Counted from the first letter of the stretch, positions 25,456 to 34,381 are shown. The stretch is DNA of 64,000 nt from Burkholderiales bacterium (GCA_016702555.1 JADJDV010000005.1:372001-436000), one strand, 5' to 3'. Notes: generated from the sequence alone by a model not told the origin. Program-made: numbers and translations.

Positions 25456-26097
25456 TTACTGGATCAGCGTCACGCCGGTCTTGGATTGTGCTTCCTCGAA
25501 GGTCACGCCCTCGGCCAGCTCGGTGACTTTCAGGCCCTTGTCGGTCACGTCGAACACGCCCAGGTCGGTGATGATGCGATCGACCACGCCGACGCCCGTC
25601 AGCGGCAGCGTGCACTCGGGCAGGATCTTCAGGTCGATGCTGCCGTCCTTCTTGCGCGCCACGTGCTCCATCAGCACGATCACGCGCGGCACGCCGGCCA
25701 CCAGGTCCATGGCGCCGCCCATGCCCTTGACCATCTTGCCGGGGATCATCCAGTTGGCCAGGTCGCCGGTCTCGCTCACCTGCATGGCGCCGAGAATCGA
25801 GAGGTTGATCTTGCCGCCGCGGATCATGGCGAAGCTGTCGTGGCTGCCGAAGATCGAACTGCCCTTGATGGTGGTCACGGTCTGCTTGCCGGCGTTGATG
25901 AGGTCGGCGTCGACCTCGGCCTCGGTCGGGAAGGGACCGATGCCGAGCATGCCGTTCTCGGATTGCAACCACACCTCTTTGTCGGCGGGCACATGGTTGG
26001 CCACCAGCGTCGGGATGCCGATGCCGAGGTTGACGTAGAAACCGTCTTCCAGCTCTTGCGCCGCGCGCGCGGCCATCTGGTCTTGGGTCCAAGCCAT
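25456..26097 (-). CDS. scoB: Succinyl-CoA:3-ketoacid CoA-transferase subunit B
   Basis: Beta subunit (213 residues) of the enzyme that activates acetoacetate with succinyl-CoA. It carries the catalytic glutamate in the QSENGMLGIGPFP motif (near residue 45-55) and the AMQVSETGDLANWMIPGKMVKG(M)GG region. The start MAWTQDQMAARAA at 26097 follows AAGGAG by 6 nt. It begins 10 nt after scoA, so the subunits are co-translated from one mRNA. An in-frame extension upstream overlaps scoA and is not used. Confidence 0.95.
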   Translation of the reverse strand: MAWTQDQMAARAAQELEDGFYVNLGIGIPTLVANHVPADKEVWLQSENGMLGIGPFPTEAEVDADLINAGKQTVTTIKGSSIFGSHDSFAMIRGGKINLSILGAMQVSETGDLANWMIPGKMVKGMGGAMDLVAGVPRVIVLMEHVARKKDGSIDLKILPECTLPLTGVGVVDRIITDLGVFDVTDKGLKVTELAEGVTFEEAQSKTGVTLIQ

Positions 26098-26107
26098 GGT
26101 CGTCTCC

Positions 26108-26809
26108 TTATTTGCCGTCGCGCAGGGTGCGCTTCTCGATGCGTTTTTCGGGGTTCGGGTTGTGCACGATGCGGTGCACATAGATGCCCGGTAGGTGGAT
26201 GTCGTCGGGCGCCAGCTCGCCAGTGGCGACGATGCGCTCGACCTCGACGATGCAGACCTTGCCGGACATCGCAGCCGCCGGGTTGAAATTGCGCGCCGTC
26301 AGGTTGAAGCGCAGGTTGCCGCTGCGGTCGGCCACATCGGCTTTCACCAGCGCCACATCGGCCACCAGCGAGCGCTCCATCACGTAGGTCTCGCCGTTGA
26401 ACTCGCGCAACTCCTTGCCTTCAGCCACCAGGGTGCCGACACCGGTCTTGGTGAAGAAGGCCGGGATGCCGGCACCACCGGCGCGCAGCTTCTCGGCCAG
26501 CGTGCCTTGCGGAGTGAATTCCAACTCCAGCTCGCCCGCCAGGTACTGGCGCTCGAACTCCTTGTTCTCGCCCACGTAGCTGCTGATCATCTTCTTGATC
26601 TGGCGCGTGTCGAGCAGCTTGCCGAGGCCAAAACCGTCGACGCCGGCGTTGTTGCTGATGGCGGTGAGGTTCTTCACGCCCGAATCGCGCAGCGCCTCGA
26701 TCAGCGCCTCGGGAATGCCGCACAGGCCGAAACCGCCGACGGCCAGCATCTGACCATCCTTGACGACGCCCTGAAGCGCCGCGGCGGCAGAAGGGTAAAT
26801 CTTGTTCAC
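26108..26809 (-). CDS. scoA: Succinyl-CoA:3-ketoacid CoA-transferase subunit A
   Basis: Alpha subunit, 233 residues, with the N-terminus NKIYPSAAAALQGVVKDG, the glycine-rich AVGGFGLCGIPEALIEAL and ISNNAGVDGFGLGKLL, typical of CoA transferase family I. The start is taken as GTG at 26809, giving the usual family N-terminus, with AGGAGA about 10 nt upstream. First gene of the ketone-body operon, divergent from a PAS-LuxR regulator; a perfect palindrome lies in the shared promoter region. Confidence 0.94.
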   Translation of the reverse strand: MNKIYPSAAAALQGVVKDGQMLAVGGFGLCGIPEALIEALRDSGVKNLTAISNNAGVDGFGLGKLLDTRQIKKMISSYVGENKEFERQYLAGELELEFTPQGTLAEKLRAGGAGIPAFFTKTGVGTLVAEGKELREFNGETYVMERSLVADVALVKADVADRSGNLRFNLTARNFNPAAAMSGKVCIVEVERIVATGELAPDDIHLPGIYVHRIVHNPNPEKRIEKRTLRDGK

Positions 26810-26860
26810 GACAATGTATCTCCTGAGTTTGGATTTGGTACGGGAAACCAAGCCGGTACG

Positions 26861-26886
26861 ATACTACGTAATCGCATACGTAGTAT
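26861..26886. promoter_or_regulatory. Perfect 10-bp dyad between scoA and the PAS-LuxR gene
   Basis: ATACTACGTA - 6 nt - TACGTAGTAT is an exact inverted repeat. It lies 51 nt upstream of the scoA GTG and 16 nt upstream of the probable start of the divergent regulator. The length and symmetry fit a dimeric LuxR/NarL-type helix-turn-helix binding site, and the adjacent regulator is the obvious candidate. Confidence 0.75.
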
Positions 26887-26902
26887 TTCGTACTCGTGAT
26901 CC

Positions 26903-27472
26903 CTGAACCCGACCCTCCTGCCCGACTATCGCCTGGCCTTCCAGCTGGCGCCGGTCGGCTTGGTGTTGTCGCGCGATCGGCACATGGTCGATTGCAATCA
27001 GCGCGTATGCGAGATGTTCGGCGCCACACCCGACCAGCTGATCGGCCAGAGCTTTCGCATTCTCTACCCCAGCGCCGACGAATACGAGCGCATCGGCGCG
27101 CGCATGGTGCCGATCCTGAACGCGCACGGTGTCTACGCCGACAACCGCGTGATGCGGCGTGTCGGCGGTGCCCATGCGGGCGAGACCTTCTGGTGCCACG
27201 TCACTGGCCGCGCCATCGACCGCAACGCACCGCACGCGGCCGGCATCTGGGCCTTCGAGGATCTGAGCGCGCAACGCCCCGTCACCGCCGCGCTGACGCC
27301 GCGCGAGCGCGAGGTGGCGGCGCAACTGATGCGCGGGCTGACCAGCAAGGAGATCGCTCGCGTGCTCGGCATCAGCCCACGCACGGTGGAAATTCACCGC
27401 GCCCGCCTGATGCGCAAGTACCGCGCCAACACCAGCACCGACCTCGTGCACAAGCTGATGGGCGGGCGCTGA
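26903..27472 (+). CDS. PAS domain LuxR-type transcriptional regulator
   Basis: Small regulator with an N-terminal PAS sensor and a C-terminal LuxR/NarL helix-turn-helix (TPREREVAAQLMRGLTSKEI and ISPRTVEIHRARLMRKY). Good PAS homology (LLPDYRLAFQLAPVGLVLSRD) begins before any ATG or GTG in frame. The only in-frame start able to include it after the stop at 26897 is a CTG at 26903 (or 26918); a TTG at 26960 would remove the first PAS strand. There is no Shine-Dalgarno, so a leaderless or weakly initiated mRNA is possible. It is divergent from scoAB-hbdH and probably controls it in response to an unknown signal. Confidence 0.8.
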   Translation: MNPTLLPDYRLAFQLAPVGLVLSRDRHMVDCNQRVCEMFGATPDQLIGQSFRILYPSADEYERIGARMVPILNAHGVYADNRVMRRVGGAHAGETFWCHVTGRAIDRNAPHAAGIWAFEDLSAQRPVTAALTPREREVAAQLMRGLTSKEIARVLGISPRTVEIHRARLMRKYRANTSTDLVHKLMGGR

Positions 27473-27488
27473 CGCCGCCACTGCCGCT

Positions 27489-28052
27489 TCAGCCTGCGGA
27501 CGAAGACCCGGCGCGCCGCGCCCACAGGCCCAACAGCACGCACAGCAGCGCGAATGCGCCCAGCGCCCCCACCGTGAGGTTGGGGACGTAAAAGGTGCTG
27601 TAGACCTCCCAGCCCAGGCGGCGCAGCAGTTCCGACAAATCGGTTGGTGCATTTGTCAGGTGCCCGCCCAGCGTGCCGGTGACGGCCAGCAGCCCGCCGC
27701 CCAGCAGCGCCAGCACGGCCATCGCCCAGCGCAAGGCGCCTGCCCACACGGCCTCGCCACGACGCCAGCGCAGCCACCAGACCACCGCCCACAGCACCAC
27801 GGTCCAGGCCGCCATCATCAGGTGGTTGCGGCCCAGCGGCGACGCGCTGATGCTCTCCCAGGGCCAGACCTGCGTGCCGGTGGCATAGGCGCCCAGTCCG
27901 GACAGCAGCGCCACCGTGAGCAAGGGCACCAGTGCGTGGTCGAGCCGCTGTGCCAGCGAGCCGCTGCTGACCACCCGCCACAGGATGACCAGCATCGCCA
28001 GCGACCAGAGGGCGATCGGGAAATGGGTCAGGACAATGTGATACGGCCCCAT
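27489..28052 (-). CDS. DUF2231-like membrane protein
   Basis: 187-residue inner-membrane protein with about five hydrophobic helices (HIVLTHFPIALWSLAMLVIL, LVPLLTVALLSGLGAYATG, LMMAAWTVVLWAVVWWL, MAVLALLGGGLLAVTGTLGG, LGAFALLCVLLGLWA). The HFPIAL and GG.H(L) histidines resemble DUF2231-type or cytochrome b-like membrane proteins that may bind haem. It starts 2 nt after the frameshifted ethylbenzene-dehydrogenase-type haem protein, with AAAGGAG upstream, so the pair is an operon and may form a membrane-bound electron-transfer unit. Confidence 0.65.
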   Translation of the reverse strand: MGPYHIVLTHFPIALWSLAMLVILWRVVSSGSLAQRLDHALVPLLTVALLSGLGAYATGTQVWPWESISASPLGRNHLMMAAWTVVLWAVVWWLRWRRGEAVWAGALRWAMAVLALLGGGLLAVTGTLGGHLTNAPTDLSELLRRLGWEVYSTFYVPNLTVGALGAFALLCVLLGLWARRAGSSSAG

Positions 28053-28054
28053 GA

Positions 28055-29468
28055 TCAGACTCCTTTGCGCTGCGGCAGCGCCATGTTCAAGGCAAAGCCG
28101 ACCCCCAGGATCAAGGCCAGGCCGGCCAACAGGGTCCACAGCCATTGGCTGCGGATTTCCTCGGCGAATTCACGCTCGATGCCGTAGTGTTGGAGCTGTT
28201 CGACGCTGTGACGTGTGTGTACCGGCAGCCCGCGCGAGATGTCCGAGGCACCGGCATGCGTCTGCTGTTCAGATGCGGCCAGCGACTGGGGAAAACAGGT
28301 GACCTGGCCCGGCACCGGACCAGGGGGCCGCCCCTCGCGCTCGGCCACGATGTCGGCACTGCGCCCCAGGCCCAGTGTCATCGGCAGCGACACGTAGTGC
28401 CAACGACCACCCGTCGCATGGCGATGAATGGCAAACGCCACCTCATACAGACCGTGGTCATGCAGGATCTTGTCGTCCAGCGGGTGGCCGGTGTCGAGCG
28501 CGCGGCTGAGCGTCACGTTCCAGTGGCCGTCGGCCCAGCGACCCTTGCCCTGCACCTTGATATCGGCCTTGGAGCCCTCGGGCTGGCGCAGGAAGCGCCG
28601 CGGCAGCGTGTCGCCCTCGGTCCATTCGGCCTGCGCATCGAACGGCACCGCCTGGCCCTCCACCAGGTAATAGACCGATTCCTGATCGATGCGCCCGGCG
28701 GCCACGTCTTGCCATTTCAGCGCCTTGTAGCCGAGCGCCGCGGCATCGAACATCAGGCGCGGCTGCTTGTGCTCGCCATCCCAGTTGGTGCCGGCCGCAC
28801 TCTTGCCGTCGTCGCCGCCGCGCACCTCGGCCACCATCTGGTCGTCCGACATGCCGATCGGGTTGGCGCGATGGCTGCGCCAATGCCACAGGTCGAGAAA
28901 GTAGCCGGCCTGGCGCTGTGCCTTCAGCACGGCCTCGGAGCGCAGGCTGGCCCAGTCGTTGATGTCGAGTGCCGGGCAGCGACTTGCTGACCTCCTCCTG
29001 CTTGAGCTTGCCGCCCAGGTAGGGGTGCGCCTTGACGGCATCGGCCTTGGCTTCATCGGTAAAGGTCAGGATGCCGTCGCCCACCGTGATGTAGCCGCCG
29101 TAGCGGGCGAACTCGGGCACGCTGCCATCGTCGAGCAGCATCGCCACGCGGTCCTCGTGCATGCCGTCGGGCTGCGAGCCTGGCGTCGCCTTGCCCTTGG
29201 TCACCCACTGACCGCCCTCGTAGACCAGCACGTCGTGGAACAGGCCCGGCCGCTCGGCCGGCCAGCGGTAATTGACGAAGATGCGCTCGGCGTTGTAGGC
29301 CGCGCGCACCTGCAGCGGCACGGTCAGCGTCTTGGGCACACTGATGTTGCGCTGCGGGTCATCGCGCACCACGCCGCTGCCATGGGTAAGCCAGGACAAC
29401 AGCACGCCACCAAGCAGCAATGCCAGGGCCAGCACGATGACCAGTCCCTGTCGGTTGGATCGACTCAT
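28055..29468 (-). pseudogene. Membrane-anchored ethylbenzene dehydrogenase-type haem-binding protein, frameshifted
   Basis: Reads as one protein of about 470 residues only across a single-base frameshift at 28971-28976. The first part (29468 to about 28975) begins MSRSNRQ with a signal-anchor helix GLVIVLALALLLGGVLLSWL, then NISVPKTLTVPLQVRAAYN and DEDRVAMLLDDGSVPEF-type EB_dh sequence. In the other frame it continues LDINDWASLRSEAVLKAQRQ and ends with a C-terminal helix LLAGLALILGVGFALN. EB_dh domains bind haem b in gamma subunits of DMSO-reductase family enzymes. Here two membrane anchors suggest an electron carrier. Loss of one base in CCCGGC restores the frame, so a sequencing error is possible. 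Confidence 0.75.
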
Positions 29469-29834
29469 ATCGGCTCCTTTCCACAAAACTGAAACGGCAA
29501 CTTTCGGCAAACTGCTTTTCTGCGTGAAGCATCACCTACAACCACGTTGACACCAAGGATTTCAACCCTTTGTTTGATTTGGCTCAAGCGGTTGACCCTC
29601 TTGCCGGACGCGTCCGAGCGCTGCACGCAATCGCCGCCGGCCACGCCACCGATACCGCGCCGGCGCCAGGGTTGCGCCCCCGGCCTACAAACCCGCCACG
29701 GCGGAAGTGCTACGGTGGTTCTTGCTCGCGCCTGCGCCGCCGCGCCCCGAGCGCATGCGGCTGCTGGTCCTTCGACGCACGCCGCCACCGCCGCTCCGGG
29801 TGTCGATACCAACACACGGGAAGACCCACCGACC
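29469..29834. other. Intergenic region with divergent promoters
   Basis: 366 nt between the EB_dh gene (minus) and egtD (plus). The first 110 nt are AT-rich and contain an FNR-like site and TTGAC hexamers. The rest is GC-rich and open in several frames but without recognisable protein. No gene is supported here. Confidence 0.5.
29574..29587. promoter_or_regulatory. FNR/ANR-like box
   Basis: TTGAT-TTGG-CTCAA differs from the consensus TTGAT-N4-ATCAA at one position. It is 106 nt upstream of the EB_dh start and is its only obvious activator site. Oxygen-limited expression would suit an electron-transfer haem protein of the DMSO-reductase-associated type. Confidence 0.45.
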
Positions 29835-30836
29835 ATGCTCGACACACGCCAACGCACGCCCCGCTTCGTCCACGGCCTGCCTGCCGCGGCGGCGTCGGCC
29901 CGGCACGACAGCCGCGATGAACTGCGCCGCAGCCTGCGAGCGACGCCACCGACCATCGCGCCCAAGTTCCTGTACGACACCCGCGGCTGCGCGCTCTACG
30001 AAGCCATCGTCGAGTTGCCCGAGTACTACCTGCCGCGGGTCGAGCGCAGCATCCTCGACCAGCATCAGAAGGCCATGTTGCAGGCGCTGCCGCAGGGCGC
30101 CGAGTTGATCGACATCGGCAGCGGCGACGGCCTCAAGGCGCGGCGCTGGCTCGACGCCGGCATCGTGCGGCGCTACATCGGGCTTGACATCGCCGAGGAC
30201 TGGCTGCGGGACTGCCTGCGGCGTGGCCAGCAGCGCTACCCCGAGCTGCAGTTCGACGGCGTGGTGACCGACCTCAGCTGGGGCCTGCAGGTGCCGCTGG
30301 CGCGCGAGGGCGACCGGCCCCGCATCTTCTGGTATCCGGGCTCTTCGATCGGCAACTTCGAGCCGGCCGGCGCCATCGCCCTGCTGCGCCAGATCCGCCA
30401 GCAGATGCGCCCCGGCGACGCGCTGGTGCTGGGCGTCGACGGGCCGGCCGAACCGGCACGCATGGTGCGCGCCTACGACGACGCGGCCGGCGTCACGGCA
30501 GCCTTCGATCTCAATGTGCTGAACGTGGTCAACCGGGCACTGGGCGCCGATTTCGACGCGGCAGGCTTTCGCCACCGCGCGGTGTTCAACCGTCACGCCA
30601 GCCGCATCGAGATGCACCTGGTGGCGCACCAGCGGCAGTCGGTGGATCTGGGCCAGGGCGCCGCATTGAGCTTGCAGCCGGGCGAATTCATCGTCACCGA
30701 GCATTCCTACAAGCACACGCCGCAGCGCGCCGAGCAGTTGTTGCACGAGGCCGGATTCGACCAGGTGCGGCGCTTCGGCATCGACGGCGAGGCCTACGGC
30801 GTGTATCTCGCCAGGATCGGGCATGTCCGGCATTGA
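29835..30836 (+). CDS. egtD: L-histidine N-alpha-methyltransferase (ergothioneine)
   Basis: SAM-dependent enzyme that trimethylates histidine to hercynine, the first step to ergothioneine; 333 residues, cytosolic. Features: PPTIAPKFLYDTRGCALYEAI and LPEYYLPRVERSIL, the SAM-binding IDIGSGDG (about 92-99), FWYPGSSIGNFEPAGA, and the C-terminal EFIVTEHSYKHTPQ region. Start at 29835 (MLDTRQRTPRF). Upstream frame extension is not plausible. It overlaps egtB by 14 nt, so translation is coupled. Confidence 0.93.
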   Translation: MLDTRQRTPRFVHGLPAAAASARHDSRDELRRSLRATPPTIAPKFLYDTRGCALYEAIVELPEYYLPRVERSILDQHQKAMLQALPQGAELIDIGSGDGLKARRWLDAGIVRRYIGLDIAEDWLRDCLRRGQQRYPELQFDGVVTDLSWGLQVPLAREGDRPRIFWYPGSSIGNFEPAGAIALLRQIRQQMRPGDALVLGVDGPAEPARMVRAYDDAAGVTAAFDLNVLNVVNRALGADFDAAGFRHRAVFNRHASRIEMHLVAHQRQSVDLGQGAALSLQPGEFIVTEHSYKHTPQRAEQLLHEAGFDQVRRFGIDGEAYGVYLARIGHVRH

Positions 30837-32115
30837 CATGGCCACGCGACCGGCCACGCCCTGCGCGGTGGATACGTTTCTTGCCGTGCGCCAGGCGACC
30901 GAGCATCTGGCGCGGGATCTGACGCCGGACGACTGCATGGTGCAGTCGATGCCCGACGCCAGCCCCATCAAGTGGCACCTGGCGCACACCAGCTGGTTCT
31001 TCGAGCAGTTCGTGCTGGGACCTGCCGGCGTGGCACCGTTCGACGCGGACTACGCGACGCTGTTCAACTCCTACTACGTCGGCGCCGGCCCACGCCATCC
31101 ACGCCCGCAGCGCGGCACCCTGTCGCGCCCGCCGCTGGATCAGGTGCTGGCCTATCGGCGCCATGTGACCGACGCCGTTCTCAATGAGTTGCCGCGCTAC
31201 GACGCGCACACGCTGCAACTGGTGCGCCTGGGGATCGAGCACGAGCAGCAACATCAGGAGCTGATCCTGACCGACCTCAAGCACCATTTCTTCGCCCAGC
31301 CGCTGACGCCGGTCTATCGGCCAGCGCCCGCGCGCACGGGCCAGCCGCCTGGGGCCTGGCGCTTCATCGACGTCGCGGGCGGCCTGTGCGAGGTCGGGCA
31401 CGCGGGCGGCGCCTTCGGCTTCGACAACGAGTTTCCGCGCCACCGCGTCTGGCTGGAACCCTACGCCATCGCCGACCGGCTGGTGACCGAGACCGAATAC
31501 CTCGCCTTCGTGCAGGACGGCGCTTATGAACAGCCCGCGCTGTGGCTGTCCGACGGCTGGGCCGCGCGCGAGGCAAACGGCTGGCAGGCGCCGCTGTACT
31601 GGCGCCAGGACGAAGGCGGCGACTGGCACATCTTCACGCTGGGCGGCTGGCGCGCGCTGCAGCCGGACGTGCCGGTCTGCCACGTCAGCCATTACGAGGC
31701 CGATGCCTTCGCCCGCTGGGCGGGTGCGCGGCTGCCGACCGAAGCGGAGTGGGAGCACGCCGCCTCCGCCCTGCCCGCCGAGCACCAAGGCTGGCATGGC
31801 GCGCTGCTGGAAGATGAAAGCTTTCACCCCGCACCGGTATCGGGCGGCGCGGGCCTGCACCAGGTGCTCGGCAACTGCTGGCAATGGACCGCCAGCGCCT
31901 ACCTGCCCTACCCCGGCTACCGGGTGCCCGACGGCACGGTGGGCGAATACAACGGCAAGTTCATGTCCGGCCAGATGGTGCTCAAGGGCGCTTCCTGCGC
32001 CACCCCGCGCAGCCACGCGCGCCTGAGCTACCGCAACTTCTTTCCGCCTCCGGCACGCTGGCAATTCACCGGCATCCGGCTGGCACGGGACGGGCATGTC
32101 CGGGCAACCGCCTGA
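30823..32115 (+). CDS. egtB: Ergothioneine sulfoxide synthase EgtB
   Basis: Non-haem iron enzyme that joins hercynine to a thiol substrate with oxygen; 430 residues. The N-terminal DinB-like domain carries the iron-binding histidines in KWHLAHTSWFFEQFVL (about 47-62) and GIEHEQQHQELIL. The C-terminal FGE-sulfatase-type domain has YAIADRLVTETEYLAFV, RLPTEAEWEHAA, LGNCWQWTASAYLPYPG and KGASCATPRSHARLSYRNFF. No egtA, egtC or egtE is nearby, so the thiol donor is probably either cysteine directly or glutamylcysteine processed elsewhere. The stop codon lies inside the left arm of a long inverted repeat. Confidence 0.93.
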   Translation: MSGIDMATRPATPCAVDTFLAVRQATEHLARDLTPDDCMVQSMPDASPIKWHLAHTSWFFEQFVLGPAGVAPFDADYATLFNSYYVGAGPRHPRPQRGTLSRPPLDQVLAYRRHVTDAVLNELPRYDAHTLQLVRLGIEHEQQHQELILTDLKHHFFAQPLTPVYRPAPARTGQPPGAWRFIDVAGGLCEVGHAGGAFGFDNEFPRHRVWLEPYAIADRLVTETEYLAFVQDGAYEQPALWLSDGWAAREANGWQAPLYWRQDEGGDWHIFTLGGWRALQPDVPVCHVSHYEADAFARWAGARLPTEAEWEHAASALPAEHQGWHGALLEDESFHPAPVSGGAGLHQVLGNCWQWTASAYLPYPGYRVPDGTVGEYNGKFMSGQMVLKGASCATPRSHARLSYRNFFPPPARWQFTGIRLARDGHVRATA

Positions 32116-32231
32116 AGACCTTTGAACGCAAGAGCCGTCAAGATGGCGCAAAAGGCGCCGAGAAACAGCTTGAGGGACTTTCGCGTTCTTTTGCGAAACC
32201 TCCGCGCGCTTTGCGTTCAAAGTCCTTCAGG
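32111..32231. repeat. Long inverted repeat between egtB and the CMD gene
   Basis: Arms 32111-32131 and 32211-32231 match at 19 of 21 positions (core TTTGAACGCAA / TTGCGTTCAAA). The loop also carries shorter relatives such as GCAAAAG / CTTTTGC. It sits between convergent genes and may act as a bidirectional terminator. The modules resemble the extragenic palindrome at 51854-51982. Confidence 0.65.
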
Positions 32232-32240
32232 TCGCCGGCA

Positions 32241-32633
32241 TCAGGCCGGGCGCGGCGCGTCCACCACCTCGGCCGCGCTGCGGAACGCTTCCACCGCCGC
32301 CGGCACGCCGCAGTAGATGCTGGCGTGCAGCAGCACCTCCTGGATCTCCGCCTTGGTGGCGCCGTTGTTCAGCGCGCCGCGCACATGGCCTTTCAGTTCA
32401 TGCTGGCGGCCCAGCGCGGTCAGCATCGCGACGGTGATGAGGCTGCGCGTGCGCTTGTCCAGGCCGGGGCGCTGCCACACATGGCCCCAGCAATTGCGCG
32501 TCACGTGCTCTTGCAGCGGCCAGCTGAAATCGGTCGCAGCGGCCAGCGCGCGCTCGACGTAGTCCTCGCCCAGCACCTCGCGGCGCGTGGTCAGGCCGGC
32601 CTGGAACGCCGGGTCATCGGGTAGGTGCTGCAT
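32241..32633 (-). CDS. Carboxymuconolactone decarboxylase family protein (PcaC-like)
   Basis: 130-residue all-helical protein. RREVLGEDYVERALAAATDF followed by NCWGHVWQRPGLDKRTRSLI and HVRGALNNGATKAEIQEVLLH is the pattern of gamma-carboxymuconolactone decarboxylase (PcaC), which acts in the beta-ketoadipate pathway. No other pca genes are adjacent, so it may be a stand-alone relative. There is no CxxC, unlike the AhpD-like neighbour. Divergent from that neighbour across 68 nt. Confidence 0.85.
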   Translation of the reverse strand: MQHLPDDPAFQAGLTTRREVLGEDYVERALAAATDFSWPLQEHVTRNCWGHVWQRPGLDKRTRSLITVAMLTALGRQHELKGHVRGALNNGATKAEIQEVLLHASIYCGVPAAVEAFRSAAEVVDAPRPA

Positions 32634-32701
32634 GGCATGGCTCCTTCAATGGTGATGCGCGCAGCATAATCGGACGCATCGATTCGACAAGGAGACCCGC
32701 C

Positions 32702-33295
32702 ATGAGCCGCTACCCGATGGCCGACATCAACGCTCTGCCCGACGACATCAAGGCCAAGGTGCTCGAGGTGCAGGCCAAGGCGGGCTTCGTGCCCAACGTG
32801 TTCCTGGCGCTGGCGCGCCGCCCCGCCGAATGGCGCGCCTTCTTCGCCTACCACGACGCGCTGATGGAGCCCGAAAGCGCCGGCCGCAGCAGCAAGCTCA
32901 GCAAGGGCGATCGCGAGATGATCGTCACCGCCACCAGCGCTGCCAACGGCTGCCTGTACTGCGTGGTCGCGCACGGCGCGCTGCTGCGCATCTACGAGAA
33001 GAAACCCCTGGTGGCCGACCAGGTCGCCGTCAACTACCGCAAGGCCGACATCAGCGAGCGCCAGCGCACCATGCTCGACTTCGCCATGAAGGTCTGCGAG
33101 CGTTCGCACGAAGTCGGCGACGACGACTTCGCCGCCCTGCACGCGCACGGCTTCGATGACGAGGACATCTGGGACATCGCCGCCATCACCGCCTTCTTCG
33201 GCCTGTCCAACCGCATCGCCTCGTTCAGCAACATGCAGCCGAACGCCGAGTTCTACCTGATGGGGCGGGTGCCGCGCGAGAAGAAGACGGTCTGA
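32702..33295 (+). CDS. AhpD-like peroxidase-related protein
   Basis: 197-residue protein of the uncharacterised peroxidase-related (AhpD/CMD) family. The redox CxxC motif is present in AANGCLYCVVAHGALL, followed by the conserved histidine. SKGDREMIVTATSA and WDIAAITAFFGLSNRIASF are typical. It probably has thiol-peroxidase or disulfide activity against organic peroxides. GGAG lies 8-9 nt before the ATG. Divergent from the PcaC-like gene; the pairing suggests joint regulation. Confidence 0.85.
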   Translation: MSRYPMADINALPDDIKAKVLEVQAKAGFVPNVFLALARRPAEWRAFFAYHDALMEPESAGRSSKLSKGDREMIVTATSAANGCLYCVVAHGALLRIYEKKPLVADQVAVNYRKADISERQRTMLDFAMKVCERSHEVGDDDFAALHAHGFDDEDIWDIAAITAFFGLSNRIASFSNMQPNAEFYLMGRVPREKKTV

Positions 33296-33364
33296 GAAGG
33301 TGTGAACGAACCCGTCAGGGTCGGGGAAAACCCGGCCGCATTGCGCCGCTCGCCTCCCAGCACG

Positions 33365-34279
33365 CTACGGCGGCGCAAGCGCTTGGCCAGTGGCCGCGCT
33401 CCAGAATGTGCGGGCGGCCTTACCATGCAGCTCACCATCGCAGTAAAGCCGGATTTCCAGCGGCACGGCCCACGCCTTTTCCAAGGCGACCAGCAGGCGG
33501 CCGCGGCGGAGGTCTTCCTCGACCAGGGACTGCGGCAGCCAGGCAACGCCCCGGCCATCCAGCGCCAGCGTGCGCAGCGCCGACGCCAGATGCGCCGTGA
33601 AGACCACGCGCATCGATGCCGCATCCAATCCGCCGGCGATCACGGCGCGCATGATGCGCCCGAGGCCCGACTCTTCGGCATACAAGAGCACCGGCATGGC
33701 GGATTCCGTTTGCCCGCCCAGTCGATGCAGTGGCTGGCCCGACTCGTCCGGCGCTGAGACCGGAATCAGCGCATCGTCGCCGATCCGCACCGACCGGTAA
33801 GGCGCGGCATCCAGGGCGCCACGCGCCTGTGCGTGCGAATGCCCGACCAGGAACTGCACCTTGCTTTGCCGCATCAGCGATTCGCAGCGCTCCATCACGT
33901 CCGAGACCAGCTGCGCTGGGCCCAGCACGATGCGCGACTCCAGGCTGCGGATCCAGCGCGGCAGAAAGCTCATCGACAGCGCGTGGGTGCATGCAATGCG
34001 CAGCGTGCTCGAACTGGCCTCGGCCACCCTTTGAGCCTCGCCTGGAACCCGGGCCACGCGGTTCAGCAGCTCATGCGCGATACCCACAAACCACTCGCCG
34101 GCCTCGGTCAACGTGGCCGGCTGCGAACTGCGGTCGAACAGCTCGGCACCCAGCCACTCCTCCAGCGCCCGGATGCGTCGGCTGAAGGCGGGCTGTGAAC
34201 TGTTGCGCTCCTCCGCAGCCCGGGAGAAGTTGCCCGTGGCCGCCAGGGCCAGGAAGTCGTCCAGCCAGATCAGGTTCAT
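33365..34279 (-). CDS. LysR-family transcriptional regulator
   Basis: 304-residue regulator. HTH: AAEERNSSQPAFSRRIRALE (about 21-40), with the start MNLIWLDDFLALA typical of this subfamily. The C-terminal effector domain includes LRIACTHALSMSFLPRW and GRGVAWLPQSLVEEDL. It is divergent from the D-tartrate dehydratase gene, 102 nt away, and is its likely regulator, with tartrate or its product as co-inducer by inference. No clear T-N11-A dyad was identified in the gap. Confidence 0.87.
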   Translation of the reverse strand: MNLIWLDDFLALAATGNFSRAAEERNSSQPAFSRRIRALEEWLGAELFDRSSQPATLTEAGEWFVGIAHELLNRVARVPGEAQRVAEASSSTLRIACTHALSMSFLPRWIRSLESRIVLGPAQLVSDVMERCESLMRQSKVQFLVGHSHAQARGALDAAPYRSVRIGDDALIPVSAPDESGQPLHRLGGQTESAMPVLLYAEESGLGRIMRAVIAGGLDAASMRVVFTAHLASALRTLALDGRGVAWLPQSLVEEDLRRGRLLVALEKAWAVPLEIRLYCDGELHGKAARTFWSAATGQALAPP

Positions 34280-34381
34280 GGCGGTTCGTTCAGCGCATCA
34301 AAGTCAAGAAATTGAGCATTGGACGGGATTCGCGCCGCGCTGGATCATCCAGCCATCGCATCAACCCACCCGGAGCCACCC

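Noticed and set aside
26896..27591. Overlapping + frame beginning at a GTG near the PAS-LuxR gene
   Set aside because: The encoded arginine-rich sequence is a frame shadow; PAS and HTH motifs are in the other frame.
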